Positions 1 to 10,006 are shown, counted from the stretch's first letter. The stretch is 64,000 bases of DNA from Porphyromonas pasteri (GCF_014647755.1 NZ_BMPU01000001.1:620001-684000), one strand, 5' to 3'. Translations and numbers: made by a program. The notes: generated from the sequence alone by a model not told the origin.

Positions 1-133
1 CATGTTGGTTGAGCCAGTGACCAATATAGATTCACGGCCATCATCAATAAAAGAATGCCTAAAACTCTTCTTATAAGGGGATATATCCCTGGATGAATTA
101 TCACCCACCTTCTTCTAATCCATTCAGTTCTTG

Positions 134-141
134 TACCTTTG
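134..141 (+). promoter_or_regulatory. Probable promoter -7 box (TACCTTTG)
   Basis: The word TACCTTTG matches the Bacteroidetes -7 consensus TAnnTTTG. It lies 54 bases before the DUF5020 start codon. No clear -33 TTTG is visible at the usual spacing. Confidence 0.55.
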
Positions 142-195
142 CAGACGAATGCACGAGATGGCTACCACCCTTAGCTTAACACACTTAATCCGTAG

Positions 196-963
196 ATGAA
201 ACAAAGCCTTCGCCTCGGCCTTCGGGCTCTCGTCCTCACGAGTCTTTCCCTCCTCGCTGTACCCGCCATGGGGCAGAATATCCAGCTGCACTATGACCTC
301 GGTCGCTACCTCTACCCCAAGGTACAGGCTGACCGTCCGCGCATGACGATGACCGTAGAGCAGCAGAGCCTTGACCGCTTCGGCGATACGTTCTACTTCG
401 TCGATATGTCCTTCCTCCAGCAGGGAGCAGTGAGTGCCAACTGGAAGTTCATGCGCAACCTACGCTTTTGGCAGGGTCCACTCTCTTGGCACGTGCGCTA
501 TGACGGCGGCCTGCGCTTCATCAATGCCAATGCTCCCGAACCTGTGGGCTCACGTGCGATCTCGCTCAATGATGCTTTCATGACGGGGGTGACCTACACC
601 TATCTCAGCCCCGAGCGTCGCACGATGCTCAGCCTCACCCCACTCTACAAGTATATACGTGGGATTGCCCAGCCACACAACTATGAGCTCTGCGGAGTAT
701 GGAAGTTTGCTCCTGGGAATGGTCTCATCACCGCCACGGGCTTCTTCAGCTGGTGGCACCAGAAAGATCCCCGAATAGGTTGGGACTCGGACTTCAAGTT
801 CATGTCGCAGCCACAGGTGTGGTGCAACCTCAACAAGATCCCAGGTGTCGCACCAGACTTCAACCTCAGCATAGGTAGCGAAGTGCGTATATCAAAGAAT
901 GTCGATGCCCCTCAGTGGCTCGTAGCACCGACACTCGCCCTCAAATGGAGCTTCGGTAAATAG
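196..963 (+). CDS. DUF5020 family outer-membrane protein
   Basis: A 255-residue protein of the Bacteroidetes DUF5020 family, whose members resemble Tsx-like outer-membrane beta-barrels; the substrate is unknown. Residues 1-26 form a signal peptide (basic start, hydrophobic run, cleavage after Ala-Met-Gly). The mature protein opens with the family-typical QNIQLHYDLGR and a later TFYFVDM segment. The rest alternates aromatic and polar residues as expected for membrane strands. It is a single-gene unit with its own promoter and a strong hairpin terminator downstream. The family call rests on recognition of the N-terminal motif; a transport role is inference only. Confidence 0.75.
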   Translation: MKQSLRLGLRALVLTSLSLLAVPAMGQNIQLHYDLGRYLYPKVQADRPRMTMTVEQQSLDRFGDTFYFVDMSFLQQGAVSANWKFMRNLRFWQGPLSWHVRYDGGLRFINANAPEPVGSRAISLNDAFMTGVTYTYLSPERRTMLSLTPLYKYIRGIAQPHNYELCGVWKFAPGNGLITATGFFSWWHQKDPRIGWDSDFKFMSQPQVWCNLNKIPGVAPDFNLSIGSEVRISKNVDAPQWLVAPTLALKWSFGK

Positions 964-984
964 CCCCGAACGTATCAAATAAGC

Positions 985-1020
985 GAAGCCCTTAGGACTG
1001 ATCAGAGTCCTAAGGGCTTC
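985..1020. terminator. Bidirectional intrinsic terminator between DUF5020 gene and dprA
   Basis: A perfect 15-bp stem (985-999 with 1006-1020) and a 6-base loop sit between two convergent genes. TTCTTAT follows on the plus strand and an AT-rich run follows on the minus strand, so it can serve both. Confidence 0.8.
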
Positions 1021-1037
1021 TTCTTATTTCATCGCCT

Positions 1038-2192
1038 TCAGCACAAGCTGTAGCAACCTCCCGCTCGGGCTTGTATCCAACCATCCAGCTCGAGATCAAA
1101 GAGCTCACTTCGGACGGTCATCAAGTCCATACCCGATAGGCGGGATAGCTCATCGACAGAAAGCACACCCTGCTCTATCAAGATAGCGAGCAAAGGATGA
1201 GGTGGGTACTCCCTCGCGGGAGAAGGGAGAGCTGGCTTTTCTACAAGGGAGGTAGAGAAGGGATGTGCTTCTGCTCCTTCATCCAAAGCCCCCCACCCCA
1301 GCTCTTTTATCATCGAGGACGCTCCAAGATAGAGATGGGCACGCTGCTCCTCGATGAGCTTATGACAGCCGATACTCTCAGGGTCCGTCAGGCGACCTGG
1401 GCAGGCGAAGACTTCGCGTCCCGATTCCAGAGCATAGCTTGCCGTCGAGAGTGACCCGCTATGCTCGCCCGCCTCGATGACGATAGTTGCGGCACTTAGC
1501 CCTGCGATGATACGGTTACGCGCAACGAAAGCCTGACGATAGGGCTTTACCCCTGGCGGATATTCGCTTACCCAAGCGCCTCCATCCCGCAAGATCTGCT
1601 CGGCGATCCGCCAGTGCGCACTCGGATAGAGCGTATCCAACCCATGGGCGAGCACAGCCACCGTTGGAAGACTCAGATTTAGCGCAGCCTCATGAGCCTG
1701 TATATCGACTCCGTAGGCCAGCCCACTGACAATCGTAGATGCAGGGCAAGTAGCCGACAGCTCTCTCACCACCTGCTGGGTAAGTACACGGCCATAGTCG
1801 GAGATACTTCGCGTACCGACGACACTCACATGCTTGCGCTCCTCCCAAGTTGCATACTCCCCGCGCACATACAAGACCATGGGTGGAACGGCAATCTCAC
1901 GAAGGGCAGCAGGATAATCCTCACTAAGAAAGAAGATGGGGCGAATGCCTTCCTTCTCACAGCGCTCCTCGATACGCAGAGCCTCTTCAACCAAAGTAGG
2001 CGAAGCCAGCTGCTGCGCTATACGCTGAGGGAGGCGGGGAAGGATGCGAGCTCGGAGCTCCACATCAGTGAAGAGCGCCGTAGCAGAGCCAAGGGCTTCG
2101 ATGAGTTCAATGGCAGAGCGAGGACCGACGTACTTGGTGAGGGAGAGTGCAATGGTGTAGGTCCGCTCGGTCGGAGTAAGACTGGATGGCAT
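1038..2192 (-). CDS. dprA: DNA-processing protein DprA
   Basis: DprA (Smf) loads RecA onto incoming single-stranded DNA during natural transformation. The 384-residue length is normal. An N-terminal helical/SAM-like region precedes the Rossmann-like domain with its three signature blocks: GTRSISDYG (about 126-134), SGLAYGVD (156-163) and ARNRIIAGLS (224-233). The last ~50 residues form a winged-helix (DML1-like) domain, SVDELSRLSGMDLMTVRSEL. It lies 108 bases downstream of the GH20 gene in the same direction, with a hairpin between them, so it may be expressed partly by read-through. No other competence genes are in the window. Confidence 0.93.
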   Translation of the reverse strand: MPSSLTPTERTYTIALSLTKYVGPRSAIELIEALGSATALFTDVELRARILPRLPQRIAQQLASPTLVEEALRIEERCEKEGIRPIFFLSEDYPAALREIAVPPMVLYVRGEYATWEERKHVSVVGTRSISDYGRVLTQQVVRELSATCPASTIVSGLAYGVDIQAHEAALNLSLPTVAVLAHGLDTLYPSAHWRIAEQILRDGGAWVSEYPPGVKPYRQAFVARNRIIAGLSAATIVIEAGEHSGSLSTASYALESGREVFACPGRLTDPESIGCHKLIEEQRAHLYLGASSMIKELGWGALDEGAEAHPFSTSLVEKPALPSPAREYPPHPLLAILIEQGVLSVDELSRLSGMDLMTVRSELFDLELDGWIQARAGGCYSLC

Positions 2193-2221
2193 AGATGATA
2201 AGGTCAGAGGGAGAGAAAAGG

Positions 2222-2268
2222 CTGAGCCCCCGCCCTTCTCCAGCGGAAGGAGAGAGGCGAGGGCTCAG
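2222..2268 (-). terminator. Hairpin downstream of the GH20 gene
   Basis: An imperfect long stem built on CTGAGCCC/GGGCTCAG lies between the GH20 stop and the dprA start. The U-tract is weak, so it may be only a partial terminator or a processing hairpin. Confidence 0.45.
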
Positions 2269-2300
2269 TCGAAAGGATTTGAAGAGGTGCGCGAAGCGGC

Positions 2301-4709
2301 TTAATGTGCCAGCATATCTTCGGTGATGTTGGTGAACTTGTTGTCCTTGATATTGCGATAGGCAACAGCAGCACCATCCCAATAGGTGGGGAAGCCTCCA
2401 CGAACTGCTCCGATGAAGATCAGGCGGATCTTGTGCCAGCCAGCCTTCAGAGCTACGCTCTTGTCTCGGCGGCTCGACTTAGCTACTTCACCGCTATTGT
2501 CGATGAGGAGCTTGCCGTCGATATACATCTGATCAAGGTCCGTAGAGAAGACATAGACACCATCCTTGGGAATCTTCACATAGCCATCACCGATGACAGC
2601 CTTAGGCTTGATCTCTGCCATGTGATTCTTAACGACGTCAGGACGAAGGTCTTGAGGACGCTTAGCGAGACCCTTAGTCCAGTTCGTCACACCGATAAGA
2701 TCAGTAGCCTGGTAGTAGTCTCCAATAGAGGTCTTCGTAGCCAGACCTGGCTTGAGGTTAGCAACGGTAGCTGCAGGAGCAAGAGTCTGCTTCTCAAAGG
2801 TAATCTCACGTACGGGGCTTGTCTTACCTGAGGGGAGGATAGAAGCTACACGGATGACTTCGCTCTTAGTGACCTTAATAGGCATAGTATAGCTCTCCGA
2901 GGACAGCGTGGGCGTGCTACCATCACGCGTATAGACGATACGGATAGGACGAGTCGTCTTGAGAGACAGCTCAGCGCTATCAGTGAAGGCTATGAAGTTG
3001 AGCGAAGCAACCGTCTTTTCGTAACTATCCTTAGGATTTACGTTAGGCAGAGGCTGCCCAGGCTGTGGGATATGATAGTTCGCACCGTGCATATCGAGGC
3101 GCACATACGCATTGTCGAGGCGACGGCTGAAGTCCTTGAAGTCACGACCGGAAATGGGTGTCCATACGGCTTCTGCAAGAGCGATCTCACGTGGGAAGGC
3201 ACGGTACTGCATGATCTCTGGAGTATAGAGATACTCAGCCCAGAGGTTGGTCTGTGCACCCTTGATGTGGTGACGCTTATCGGGAGCGATAGCTTCGGGG
3301 ATAGGATTATAGTTGTAGACCTTCTCAAGAGGAGCATAGCAGCAGATAGCTACGGGCTCGATCTTGGGGTCACCCTGATAGTGGTCAATATAGAGGCCAC
3401 CGCTACCTGGGGTCATGATCACGTCGTGACCCATATTGGCAGACTGGATACCACCATCTTCACCACGCCAGCTCATGACAGTAGCTGTAGGAGCAAGGCC
3501 ACCTTCGAGGATCTCATCCCAGCCGATAAGCTTCTTCCCATGCTTAGCGAGCATCTTCTCAGCACGGCGGATGACGTAGCTCTGGAGCTCGTGCTCATCC
3601 TTCAGACCTTCAGCCTTGATGCGCTTCTGACAGTTGGGACATTCCTTCCAGCGATCCTTAGGACACTCGTCCCCACCAATGTGGAAGTATTCACCAGGGA
3701 AGAGGGGTACGACTTCGTCGAGTACATTTTGGATGAACTCAAAGGTCGACTCCTTACCAGCGCAATAGACATCATCTTCGATACCCCAAATATTACGTAC
3801 GATATACTTACGACGGTTGGGGAAGCAGGTAAGCTCAGGGTAAGAGGCGATAGCACCCATACCGTGACCTGGCATCTCAATCTCAGGGATGATCGTCACA
3901 AAGCGATCCTGAGCATAGCGGACGATCTCGCGGACCTGATCCTGCGTATAGAAGCCTCCATAGCGACTGCCATCACCTTCGATACGCCAAGCACCGACCT
4001 CAGTAAGGCGGGGATACTTCTTGATCTCAATACGCCAGCCCTGGTCTTCTGTGAGGTGCCAGTGGAGCTTATTGATCTTGAACATAGAGATGATATCGAT
4101 GTGCTTCTTCATCTCGTCTACCGTGAGGAAGTGGCGGCATACATCGACCATCACACCGCGATACTCGAAGGCAGGCTCATCAGAAATACGAACGGCAGGG
4201 ATCGTCCAAGCAGCCGTGGGAAGAGTCCCGACCTTGCCTGCAGACTCGACCTCCGCAGGGAGTAGCTGCATCAAGCTCTGGAAGCCCCAGAAAAGAGCCT
4301 TCGCCGAACGTCCAACGATCTCGACACCGCGAGAAGAAGAGTTCAGCGTATAGCCCTCATCGCCAAGGGCGAGCTTAGGATCAATGCGAACGAAGATAGC
4401 CTGCTGAGTGGCCTTAGCTCCAGGCACGACACGCAGAGAGAAACCTGTAGAGCGGTTAATCTTTTCGGTGAAGAAGCGAGCGATCGTCACAGCTGAATCA
4501 CCAGAGGCAATGACAGGCGTAGTCGCTGTCAGGCGAAAAGCAGGGAGCTTGAGTTCCTGAAGTTGCTTAGGACGAGGGATAATGTTGATCCCCTTGTCAT
4601 ACGAAGGCACGGGGATAGACACTCGAGAGGGAGCGCTGGCAGCCCACGCAGTAGTCCCTCCTACACAGAGAGCCAGCGCACAGGCCATGCTTGTAAATAA
4701 CTTCTTCAT
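2301..4709 (-). CDS. GH20 beta-N-acetylhexosaminidase
   Basis: An 802-residue secreted exo-beta-N-acetylglucosaminidase that removes terminal GlcNAc/GalNAc by substrate-assisted catalysis. Residues 1-23 are a signal peptide (AWA|A). A GH20b N-terminal domain (about 35-175) leads into the GH20 barrel starting at FEYRGVMVDVCRHF. The catalytic pair is D347-E348 in HIGGDE, with GWDEI further on. After the barrel come a chitobiase-type C-terminal domain (RIVYTRDGSTP) and a last ~130 residues resembling a PA14-like sugar-binding module (GVYVFSTDLDQMYIDG). The long multidomain form is typical of Bacteroidetes host-glycan enzymes. It has its own promoter and fits functionally with the GH18 PUL at 35-42 kb. 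Confidence 0.93.
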   Translation of the reverse strand: MKKLFTSMACALALCVGGTTAWAASAPSRVSIPVPSYDKGINIIPRPKQLQELKLPAFRLTATTPVIASGDSAVTIARFFTEKINRSTGFSLRVVPGAKATQQAIFVRIDPKLALGDEGYTLNSSSRGVEIVGRSAKALFWGFQSLMQLLPAEVESAGKVGTLPTAAWTIPAVRISDEPAFEYRGVMVDVCRHFLTVDEMKKHIDIISMFKINKLHWHLTEDQGWRIEIKKYPRLTEVGAWRIEGDGSRYGGFYTQDQVREIVRYAQDRFVTIIPEIEMPGHGMGAIASYPELTCFPNRRKYIVRNIWGIEDDVYCAGKESTFEFIQNVLDEVVPLFPGEYFHIGGDECPKDRWKECPNCQKRIKAEGLKDEHELQSYVIRRAEKMLAKHGKKLIGWDEILEGGLAPTATVMSWRGEDGGIQSANMGHDVIMTPGSGGLYIDHYQGDPKIEPVAICCYAPLEKVYNYNPIPEAIAPDKRHHIKGAQTNLWAEYLYTPEIMQYRAFPREIALAEAVWTPISGRDFKDFSRRLDNAYVRLDMHGANYHIPQPGQPLPNVNPKDSYEKTVASLNFIAFTDSAELSLKTTRPIRIVYTRDGSTPTLSSESYTMPIKVTKSEVIRVASILPSGKTSPVREITFEKQTLAPAATVANLKPGLATKTSIGDYYQATDLIGVTNWTKGLAKRPQDLRPDVVKNHMAEIKPKAVIGDGYVKIPKDGVYVFSTDLDQMYIDGKLLIDNSGEVAKSSRRDKSVALKAGWHKIRLIFIGAVRGGFPTYWDGAAVAYRNIKDNKFTNITEDMLAH

Positions 4710-4778
4710 TGAGTCTATTTGAATGATATGATCGGCGCCGATGAGGCCTCAAGAGGAGGCTCGTCGAACGCTGTAATA

Positions 4779-4786
4779 CAAATATA
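4779..4786 (-). promoter_or_regulatory. Probable promoter -7 box (TATATTTG) for the GH20 gene
   Basis: The minus strand reads TATATTTG, a TAnnTTTG match, 70 bases upstream of the GH20 start and just after the glyA terminator. Confidence 0.5.
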
Positions 4787-4801
4787 TGGAAAAACGAGTA
4801 G

Positions 4802-4852
4802 CCCGAGGCTTGCGCAGGGGTAGCATACACTACTCTGGGCAATAGCCTCGGG
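4802..4852 (-). terminator. Terminator hairpin downstream of glyA
   Basis: CCCGAGGCT (4802-4810) pairs with AGCCTCGGG (4844-4852). On the minus strand it is followed by a run of T about ten bases later. Confidence 0.55.
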
Positions 4853-4903
4853 TCACTTGTTAACTCAGGTTCACGCCGACTGGCCCAACCTGATCGGTAA
4901 GAT

Positions 4904-6181
4904 CTACCAAGCGAAGATAGGATAGTTAGCCATCATTTCGTTGACTTCCTTGCGGACTGCAGCGATGACAGCTTCATCTTCGGGCGCAGAGAGGACGCGG
5001 TCGATAAGGGAGACAATGTACTCCATCTTATCTTCCTTGACACCACGAGTAGTGATAGCAGGTGTACCGACACGGATACCAGAGGTCTGGAAAGCCGAGC
5101 GGCTATCGAAGGGAACCATATTCTTGTTCACCGTGATGTCAGCTGCTACAAGAGCCTTTTCAGCCACCTTACCGGTGAGTTCGGGGAACTTACCACGCAG
5201 GTCAATGAGCATGCAGTGGTTGTCCGTGCCGCCAGATACGACACCGTAGCCACGGCGTACGAAGGCTTCAGCCATAGCCTGAGCGTTTTTCTTGACCTGA
5301 CGACCGTATTCCTTGAATGAGGGCTGGAGAGCTTCGTAGAAGGCTACTGCCTTAGCTGCGATGACGTGCTCCAGAGGACCGCCCTGTACACCTGGGAAGA
5401 CTGCAGAGTCGAGGAGTGCGGACATCTTCTTGATCTCACCCTTAGGCGTAGTCTTGCCCCAAGGATTATCGAAGTCCTTACCCATAAGGATGATACCACC
5501 ACGAGGACCGCGCAGCGTCTTGTGCGTCGTTGAGGTGACGATATGAGCGAACTTGACAGGGTTGTCGAGGAGACCTGCAGCGATCAGCCCAGCTGGATGA
5601 GCCATATCGACGAGGAAGATAGCCCCGATCTTATCTGCAATCTCACGGATACGCTTGTAGTCCCATTCGCGAGAGTAAGCTGAGCCCCCTGCGATGATGA
5701 GCTTAGGCTTGTGCTCGAGAGCACGCTGCTCCATCTGATCGTAGTCTACGCGACCCGTTTCTTCGCTGACATTGTAGTCGATAGCATGGTAGAGAAGGCC
5801 TGAGCTATTGACAGCAGAGCCGTGGGAGAGGTGACCACCATGGGCAAGGTTCAGCCCCATAAAGGTATCGCCAGGGTTGAGACAGGCGAGGAGAACGGCC
5901 ATATTTGCCTGAGCACCTGAGTGAGGCTGTACGTTTGCCCATTCAGCACCGAAGAGCTGCTTGATGCGATCGATAGCGAGCTGCTCAGACTTGTCTACTA
6001 CTTCGCAACCACCATAGTAGCGCTTACCAGGATAGCCTTCTGCATACTTGTTGGTCATGCAGCTACCCATAGCCTTCATGACTTCTTCACTGACAAAGTT
6101 CTCAGAGGCAATGAGCTCAATACCCTTGAGTTGTCGTTGACGTTCCTCTTCAATCAGAGTGAAGATAGCGGAGTCGTTCAT
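4904..6181 (-). CDS. glyA: Serine hydroxymethyltransferase
   Basis: GlyA interconverts serine and glycine with transfer of a one-carbon unit to tetrahydrofolate, using PLP, in the cytoplasm. The 425 residues span a complete fold-type I enzyme. The cofactor lysine is K221 in [13 protein letters not shown]. The substrate region SENFVSE and the [13 protein letters not shown] loop are intact. The start agrees with the usual N-terminus and lies about 95 bases after a good promoter. It sits next to gcvP in the same direction, but each gene has its own promoter and terminator. Together they form a glycine/one-carbon pair. Confidence 0.97.
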   Translation of the reverse strand: MNDSAIFTLIEEERQRQLKGIELIASENFVSEEVMKAMGSCMTNKYAEGYPGKRYYGGCEVVDKSEQLAIDRIKQLFGAEWANVQPHSGAQANMAVLLACLNPGDTFMGLNLAHGGHLSHGSAVNSSGLLYHAIDYNVSEETGRVDYDQMEQRALEHKPKLIIAGGSAYSREWDYKRIREIADKIGAIFLVDMAHPAGLIAAGLLDNPVKFAHIVTSTTHKTLRGPRGGIILMGKDFDNPWGKTTPKGEIKKMSALLDSAVFPGVQGGPLEHVIAAKAVAFYEALQPSFKEYGRQVKKNAQAMAEAFVRRGYGVVSGGTDNHCMLIDLRGKFPELTGKVAEKALVAADITVNKNMVPFDSRSAFQTSGIRVGTPAITTRGVKEDKMEYIVSLIDRVLSAPEDEAVIAAVRKEVNEMMANYPIFAW

Positions 6182-6280
6182 AGTTTCTTACGTGTTATTG
6201 TTTGGATGGATATAGTTGAGTGATGTACTCTTGTGCTTCGTGCTATTGTACTTACTGAGTGTATTCTTATCTCTACAAGG

Positions 6281-6310
6281 CAAAGATAAGAATTGTATCT
6301 ATATATCAAA
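6281..6310 (-). promoter_or_regulatory. Promoter for glyA (TTTG-N18-TATCTTTG)
   Basis: On the minus strand a -33 TTTG (6307-6310) lies 18 bases before the -7 box TATCTTTG (6281-6288). Both elements match the Bacteroidetes sigma-ABfr consensus. Confidence 0.75.
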
Positions 6311-6638
6311 GCTTTCCCAAAGAGTTCTTTGGGGACGCTCCGAAGAAGCTCTTCAAAGGGCCTAAAGAGTCATCAAAAAGAGGGATACAATCTACTGAAT
6401 CATAGCATATAGCACAGTAAGAAGGCTACTCTTATCCCTTCGCTCTCTCCTCCACTCTATACCACATCTATAGGTGCTAACATAGAGGCTGAATATCTAA
6501 AATATTTTGAGAAGGGGAAATACTACCAAGGATAGAGGCAGCGACCTCTCCCTCCATATAAAAGTAGCAAGCATGAGAGATAGTAGTCGACCAATGTCTA
6601 ATTCGCAAGCTTACACCTTAAGTTCTGTGCAAAAAGAA

Positions 6639-6676
6639 GCCCCTCCCTTCATCTTGATAGGTATGAAGGGAGGGGC
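6639..6676 (-). terminator. Intrinsic terminator of gcvP
   Basis: A 14-bp GC-rich stem (6639-6652 with 6663-6676) is followed on the minus strand by TTCTTTTT. Confidence 0.85.
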
Positions 6677-6700
6677 ATTACTTACTTATGAGCTTAGTGC

Positions 6701-9586
6701 TTATTCTTCCGAAGTGGGAGCGATACAAGCACAGAAGGCGGGGATCAGATTGCGGTCGCCGAAGCCATTGTCTACGCGAGCGACATTGATCCAGAACTTA
6801 TTCTCACGCAGGTAAGGCAGCGGATAGGCAGCCTTCTCACGGGGGTAGCTGTGTGACCAAGAGTCGGAGACCACTTCATACTCAGGGTGAGGAGCATTCT
6901 TCAGCACGTTGTCTTCGGCATCAGCACAGCCTTCCTTGATCTCCTGCATTTCGCCCCAGATGCACTGCATCACTTCGAGGAAGCGATCCAGCTCAGCCTT
7001 ACTTTCACTTTCGGTGGGCTCGATCATAAGCGTGCCATGTACAGGGAAGGAAAGCGTAGGAGCATGGTAGCCGAAGTCCATGAGGCGCTTAGCGATATCG
7101 CTCTCATCGACGCCGTAGGTTTCCTTGAGCTTGCGGCAGTCGAGGATCAGCTCATGACCGACGCGACCCGTTGCACCCGTGTAGACGATGCCATAGGTAT
7201 CCTTGAGGCGGACAGCCATGTAGTTGGCGTTGAGGATTGCCGTGCGAGTTGCACGCTCAAGCCCCTTCGTACCCAGCAGGCGGATGTAAGCGTAGGAGAC
7301 GACATCGATACCAGCGCTACCAAGAGGAGATGCCGAGACGACGTTCCCTTCGATGGGCTCGTAGTCGACGCCATAGCCATGCGTAGGCTGGTAAGGAGCG
7401 AGAGCCTCAGTCATACAGATAGGACCACTACCAGGGCCACCACCACCGTGAGGGATAGCGAAGGTCTTATGCAGGTTGAGGTGGCAGACGTCTGCACCGA
7501 TGAAGCCTGGGTTGGTAAGACCTACCTGAGCGTTCATATTCGCACCATCCATGTAGACGAGGGCTCCGCAATCATGGATGCGCTTACAGAGGTCAATGAT
7601 ATTCGTCTCGAAGATCCCGTGCGTACTGGGGTAGGTGATCATCATCGCAGCGAGGTCATCCTTATGCTCCTCGGTCTTCTTCATGAAGTCTTCCCAGTCG
7701 ACATTACCATGCGCATCGCACGCTACGATGACACACTGGTAGCCACACTGCGAAGCCGAAGCAGGGTTCGTACCGTGAGCAGAAGCGGGCAGAAGGATCT
7801 TACTGCGGTGACCACCTCCATGAGCTTCGTGGTAAGAGCGGATCGTACGCAGACCTGCATATTCACCAGCAGCACCCGAGTTCGGCTGGAGCGATACAAC
7901 GGGCAGCCCCGTGATCGTAGCTAAGAGCCCCTTGAGGTTCTCCAGCAGCTCGAGGGAGCCCTGTACCTGCTCAGCAGGAGCATAGGGATGGATGTTGCAG
8001 AAGGCTGGGTTGCTGAGAGGAATGACTTCCGTGGCAGCATTGAGCTTCATCGTACATGAGCCGAGAGAGATCATCGAGTGCGTCAGGGAGATATCCTTAC
8101 GCTCGAGACGCTTGATATAGCGCATCATCTCGGTCTCCGTATGGTACTTGTTGAAGACTTCGTAGGAGAGGAAGGGCGAGGTACGTACGAACTTGCGATC
8201 AATGTGGATCGTGTGTTCGCCGACTTCGTCATTGAAGTTGCTCTCCTTGCCGAGGGCAGAAGCGAAGATGTAGCAGAGGACGCTGAGGTCTTCGGGCAGT
8301 GTCGTTTCGTCAATGCTCAGCAGAGCGACCGTACCGCAGGGAGCATAGAAGAGGTTCACACGACACTCCTCTGCGATCTCACGGAGCTTAGCAGCGAAGC
8401 CAGCTTCCTCGGGGAGGATGACGCAGAGTGTATCGAAGAAGTTCTCATGCAGGAGGCGATAGCCGAGATCCTGAAGCTTCTTTGCGAGGAAGCCCGTGTA
8501 AGAATGGACACGGCGTGCAATATTCTTCAGGCCTTCGGGACCATGGTAGACGGCATAGAAGCCACTCATCGAAGCCAGCAGAGCCTGAGCGGTACAGATA
8601 TTACTCGTAGCACGCTCGCGCTTGATATGCTGCTCGCGAGTCTGCAGTGCGAGGCGATAGGACTCCTTGCCCAGGCGGTCCTTACTCAGACCGATGATAC
8701 GACCTGGGAGCGTACGCTTGTACTCCATGCGACAAGCGATGTATCCAGCAGAGGGACCACCGAAGTACATGGGCACACCGAAGCGCTGAGCTGAGCCGAA
8801 GACGACGTCAGCACCCCATTCTCCTGGAGGCGTCAGCAGGACAAGACCGAGGAGATCAGCAGCGACCCCAACCTTGATATCGGCATCGTGAGCCTTAGTT
8901 ACGAACTCAGAGTAGTCATTGACACCACCGAGTGAGCCTGGGTACTGTACGATTGCTCCGAAGAACTCGTCACCGAAGTCGAACTCGTTCCACTTGCCGA
9001 GGACAACCTCGATCCCCTGTGGGATACAGCGCGTGAGGATGACGTCACGAGTGGAAGCAAAGACGTCCTTGTCGACGAAGATCTTGCGTGCACCGAGCTT
9101 CACCTTAGCCTTAGAGCGCTCATTGAAGAGCAAGAAGGCGGTTTCAGCCCCAGCCGTTGCTTCGTCAAGGAGGGAGCAGTTACTCAAGGGGAGTGCCGTC
9201 AGGTCCGTGATGACCGACTGGAAGTTGAAGAGCGCTTCAAGGCGACCCTGAGAGATCTCTGCTTGATAGGGAGTATAGGATGTGTACCAGACGGGGTTCT
9301 CCAGTACATTACGCTGGATGACGGGAGGGAGTACGGTATCGTACCAGCCTTGGCCGATGTAGGAGGTATAGACTTCGTTCTTAGATGCAAGATCTGATAT
9401 ATGCTCAGCAAACTCCCGCTCAGTCATAGGCTCGGGGAGATCCAGAGGCTTGTCCAATCGGATGTTGGAGGGTAGAGTCTGGTTGATGAGCTCATCTAAG
9501 GTCTTCACCCCGATGGTACGAAGCATCTCATCGGCATCGTGCTGCCCCACGCCTATGTGGCGGATGGAAAAGTCATTGGTGTTCAT
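6701..9586 (-). CDS. gcvP: Glycine dehydrogenase (decarboxylating), P-protein
   Basis: The P-protein of the glycine cleavage system decarboxylates glycine with PLP and passes the aminomethyl group to the lipoyl arm of GcvH. At 961 residues it is the fused single-chain type, with both P1-like and P2-like halves. The PLP lysine sits near residue 706 in HLNLHKTFAIPHGGGG. The N-terminal FSIRHIG and the mid-protein SLGSCTMKLNA are family hallmarks. It has its own promoter and a strong terminator. The gcvT and gcvH genes are not in the window. No glycine riboswitch is visible upstream. Confidence 0.97.
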   Translation of the reverse strand: MNTNDFSIRHIGVGQHDADEMLRTIGVKTLDELINQTLPSNIRLDKPLDLPEPMTEREFAEHISDLASKNEVYTSYIGQGWYDTVLPPVIQRNVLENPVWYTSYTPYQAEISQGRLEALFNFQSVITDLTALPLSNCSLLDEATAGAETAFLLFNERSKAKVKLGARKIFVDKDVFASTRDVILTRCIPQGIEVVLGKWNEFDFGDEFFGAIVQYPGSLGGVNDYSEFVTKAHDADIKVGVAADLLGLVLLTPPGEWGADVVFGSAQRFGVPMYFGGPSAGYIACRMEYKRTLPGRIIGLSKDRLGKESYRLALQTREQHIKRERATSNICTAQALLASMSGFYAVYHGPEGLKNIARRVHSYTGFLAKKLQDLGYRLLHENFFDTLCVILPEEAGFAAKLREIAEECRVNLFYAPCGTVALLSIDETTLPEDLSVLCYIFASALGKESNFNDEVGEHTIHIDRKFVRTSPFLSYEVFNKYHTETEMMRYIKRLERKDISLTHSMISLGSCTMKLNAATEVIPLSNPAFCNIHPYAPAEQVQGSLELLENLKGLLATITGLPVVSLQPNSGAAGEYAGLRTIRSYHEAHGGGHRSKILLPASAHGTNPASASQCGYQCVIVACDAHGNVDWEDFMKKTEEHKDDLAAMMITYPSTHGIFETNIIDLCKRIHDCGALVYMDGANMNAQVGLTNPGFIGADVCHLNLHKTFAIPHGGGGPGSGPICMTEALAPYQPTHGYGVDYEPIEGNVVSASPLGSAGIDVVSYAYIRLLGTKGLERATRTAILNANYMAVRLKDTYGIVYTGATGRVGHELILDCRKLKETYGVDESDIAKRLMDFGYHAPTLSFPVHGTLMIEPTESESKAELDRFLEVMQCIWGEMQEIKEGCADAEDNVLKNAPHPEYEVVSDSWSHSYPREKAAYPLPYLRENKFWINVARVDNGFGDRNLIPAFCACIAPTSEE

Positions 9587-9646
9587 TGGCGAACGTTAGC
9601 TTAAGTATTGTTATAGTAGTCGTACGCTGATCTATCTACAGCGTAC

Positions 9647-9654
9647 CAAAGGTA
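9647..9654 (-). promoter_or_regulatory. Probable promoter -7 box (TACCTTTG) for gcvP
   Basis: The minus strand reads TACCTTTG about 60 bases before the gcvP start. No clear -33 element is visible. Confidence 0.55.
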
Positions 9655-9841
9655 GGTATTTTGCAGGCTCGTTGTACCTCAATGACTTACAAAAATATCT
9701 TACAAAGTCTACCGCCTTAGTGTTAGCTTGTTATCCCATCAAACGCCACCATCCCACACATCCCTTAGTGTGAATAGGAGGCTACTATATACTTGGAGTA
9801 GATGGTATCTAAGGTTATCAAGATGTGATAGGCATCTATAC

Positions 9842-9873
9842 AAAAAGAGAGCACAGCTTTCGCTATGCTCTCT
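9842..9873 (-). terminator. Intrinsic terminator of tRNA-Asp
   Basis: On the minus strand a 12-bp stem closed by a GAAA tetraloop (9846-9857 with 9862-9873) is followed by TTTTTG, starting only five bases after the tRNA CCA end. Confidence 0.85.
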
Positions 9874-9877
9874 TCTC

Positions 9878-9954
9878 TGGCGGTATGGACGGGACTCGAA
9901 CCCGCGACCCCCTGCGTGACAGGCAGGTATTCTAACCAGCTGAACTACCACACC
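9878..9954 (-). tRNA. tRNA-Asp (anticodon GTC)
   Basis: A 77-base cloverleaf. The acceptor arms GGTGTGG/CCATACC pair in full with one G-U. The D arm is GTTCAGCTGGTTAGAAT, the anticodon loop CTGTCAC carries GTC, and the T arm is GGGTTCGAGTCCC. The 3' CCA is encoded. The sequence closely follows the classical bacterial tRNA-Asp. It is a stand-alone unit with its own promoter and terminator. Confidence 0.97.
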
Positions 9955-9974
9955 GTGCTTGCTGATTTGCGTTG

Positions 9975-10006
9975 CAAAGATAGTATAAGTTTTCCAAGCC
10001 TCCAAA
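9975..10006 (-). promoter_or_regulatory. Promoter for tRNA-Asp (TTTG-N20-TATCTTTG)
   Basis: On the minus strand a -33 TTTG (10003-10006) and a -7 TATCTTTG (9975-9982) are separated by 20 bases, about 20 bases before the tRNA 5' end. Confidence 0.75.

Larger units (their letters stand above)
6182..6700. other. Intergenic region between gcvP and glyA
   Basis: This 519-base gap holds the glyA promoter and leader near 6182-6310 and the gcvP terminator at 6639-6676. Between them I see only AT-rich sequence with no convincing gene, riboswitch or repeat. Confidence 0.6.

Noticed and set aside
9587-9660. Glycine riboswitch ahead of gcvP
   Set aside because: The leader after the probable promoter is about 60 bases, and no tandem aptamer pattern is present.
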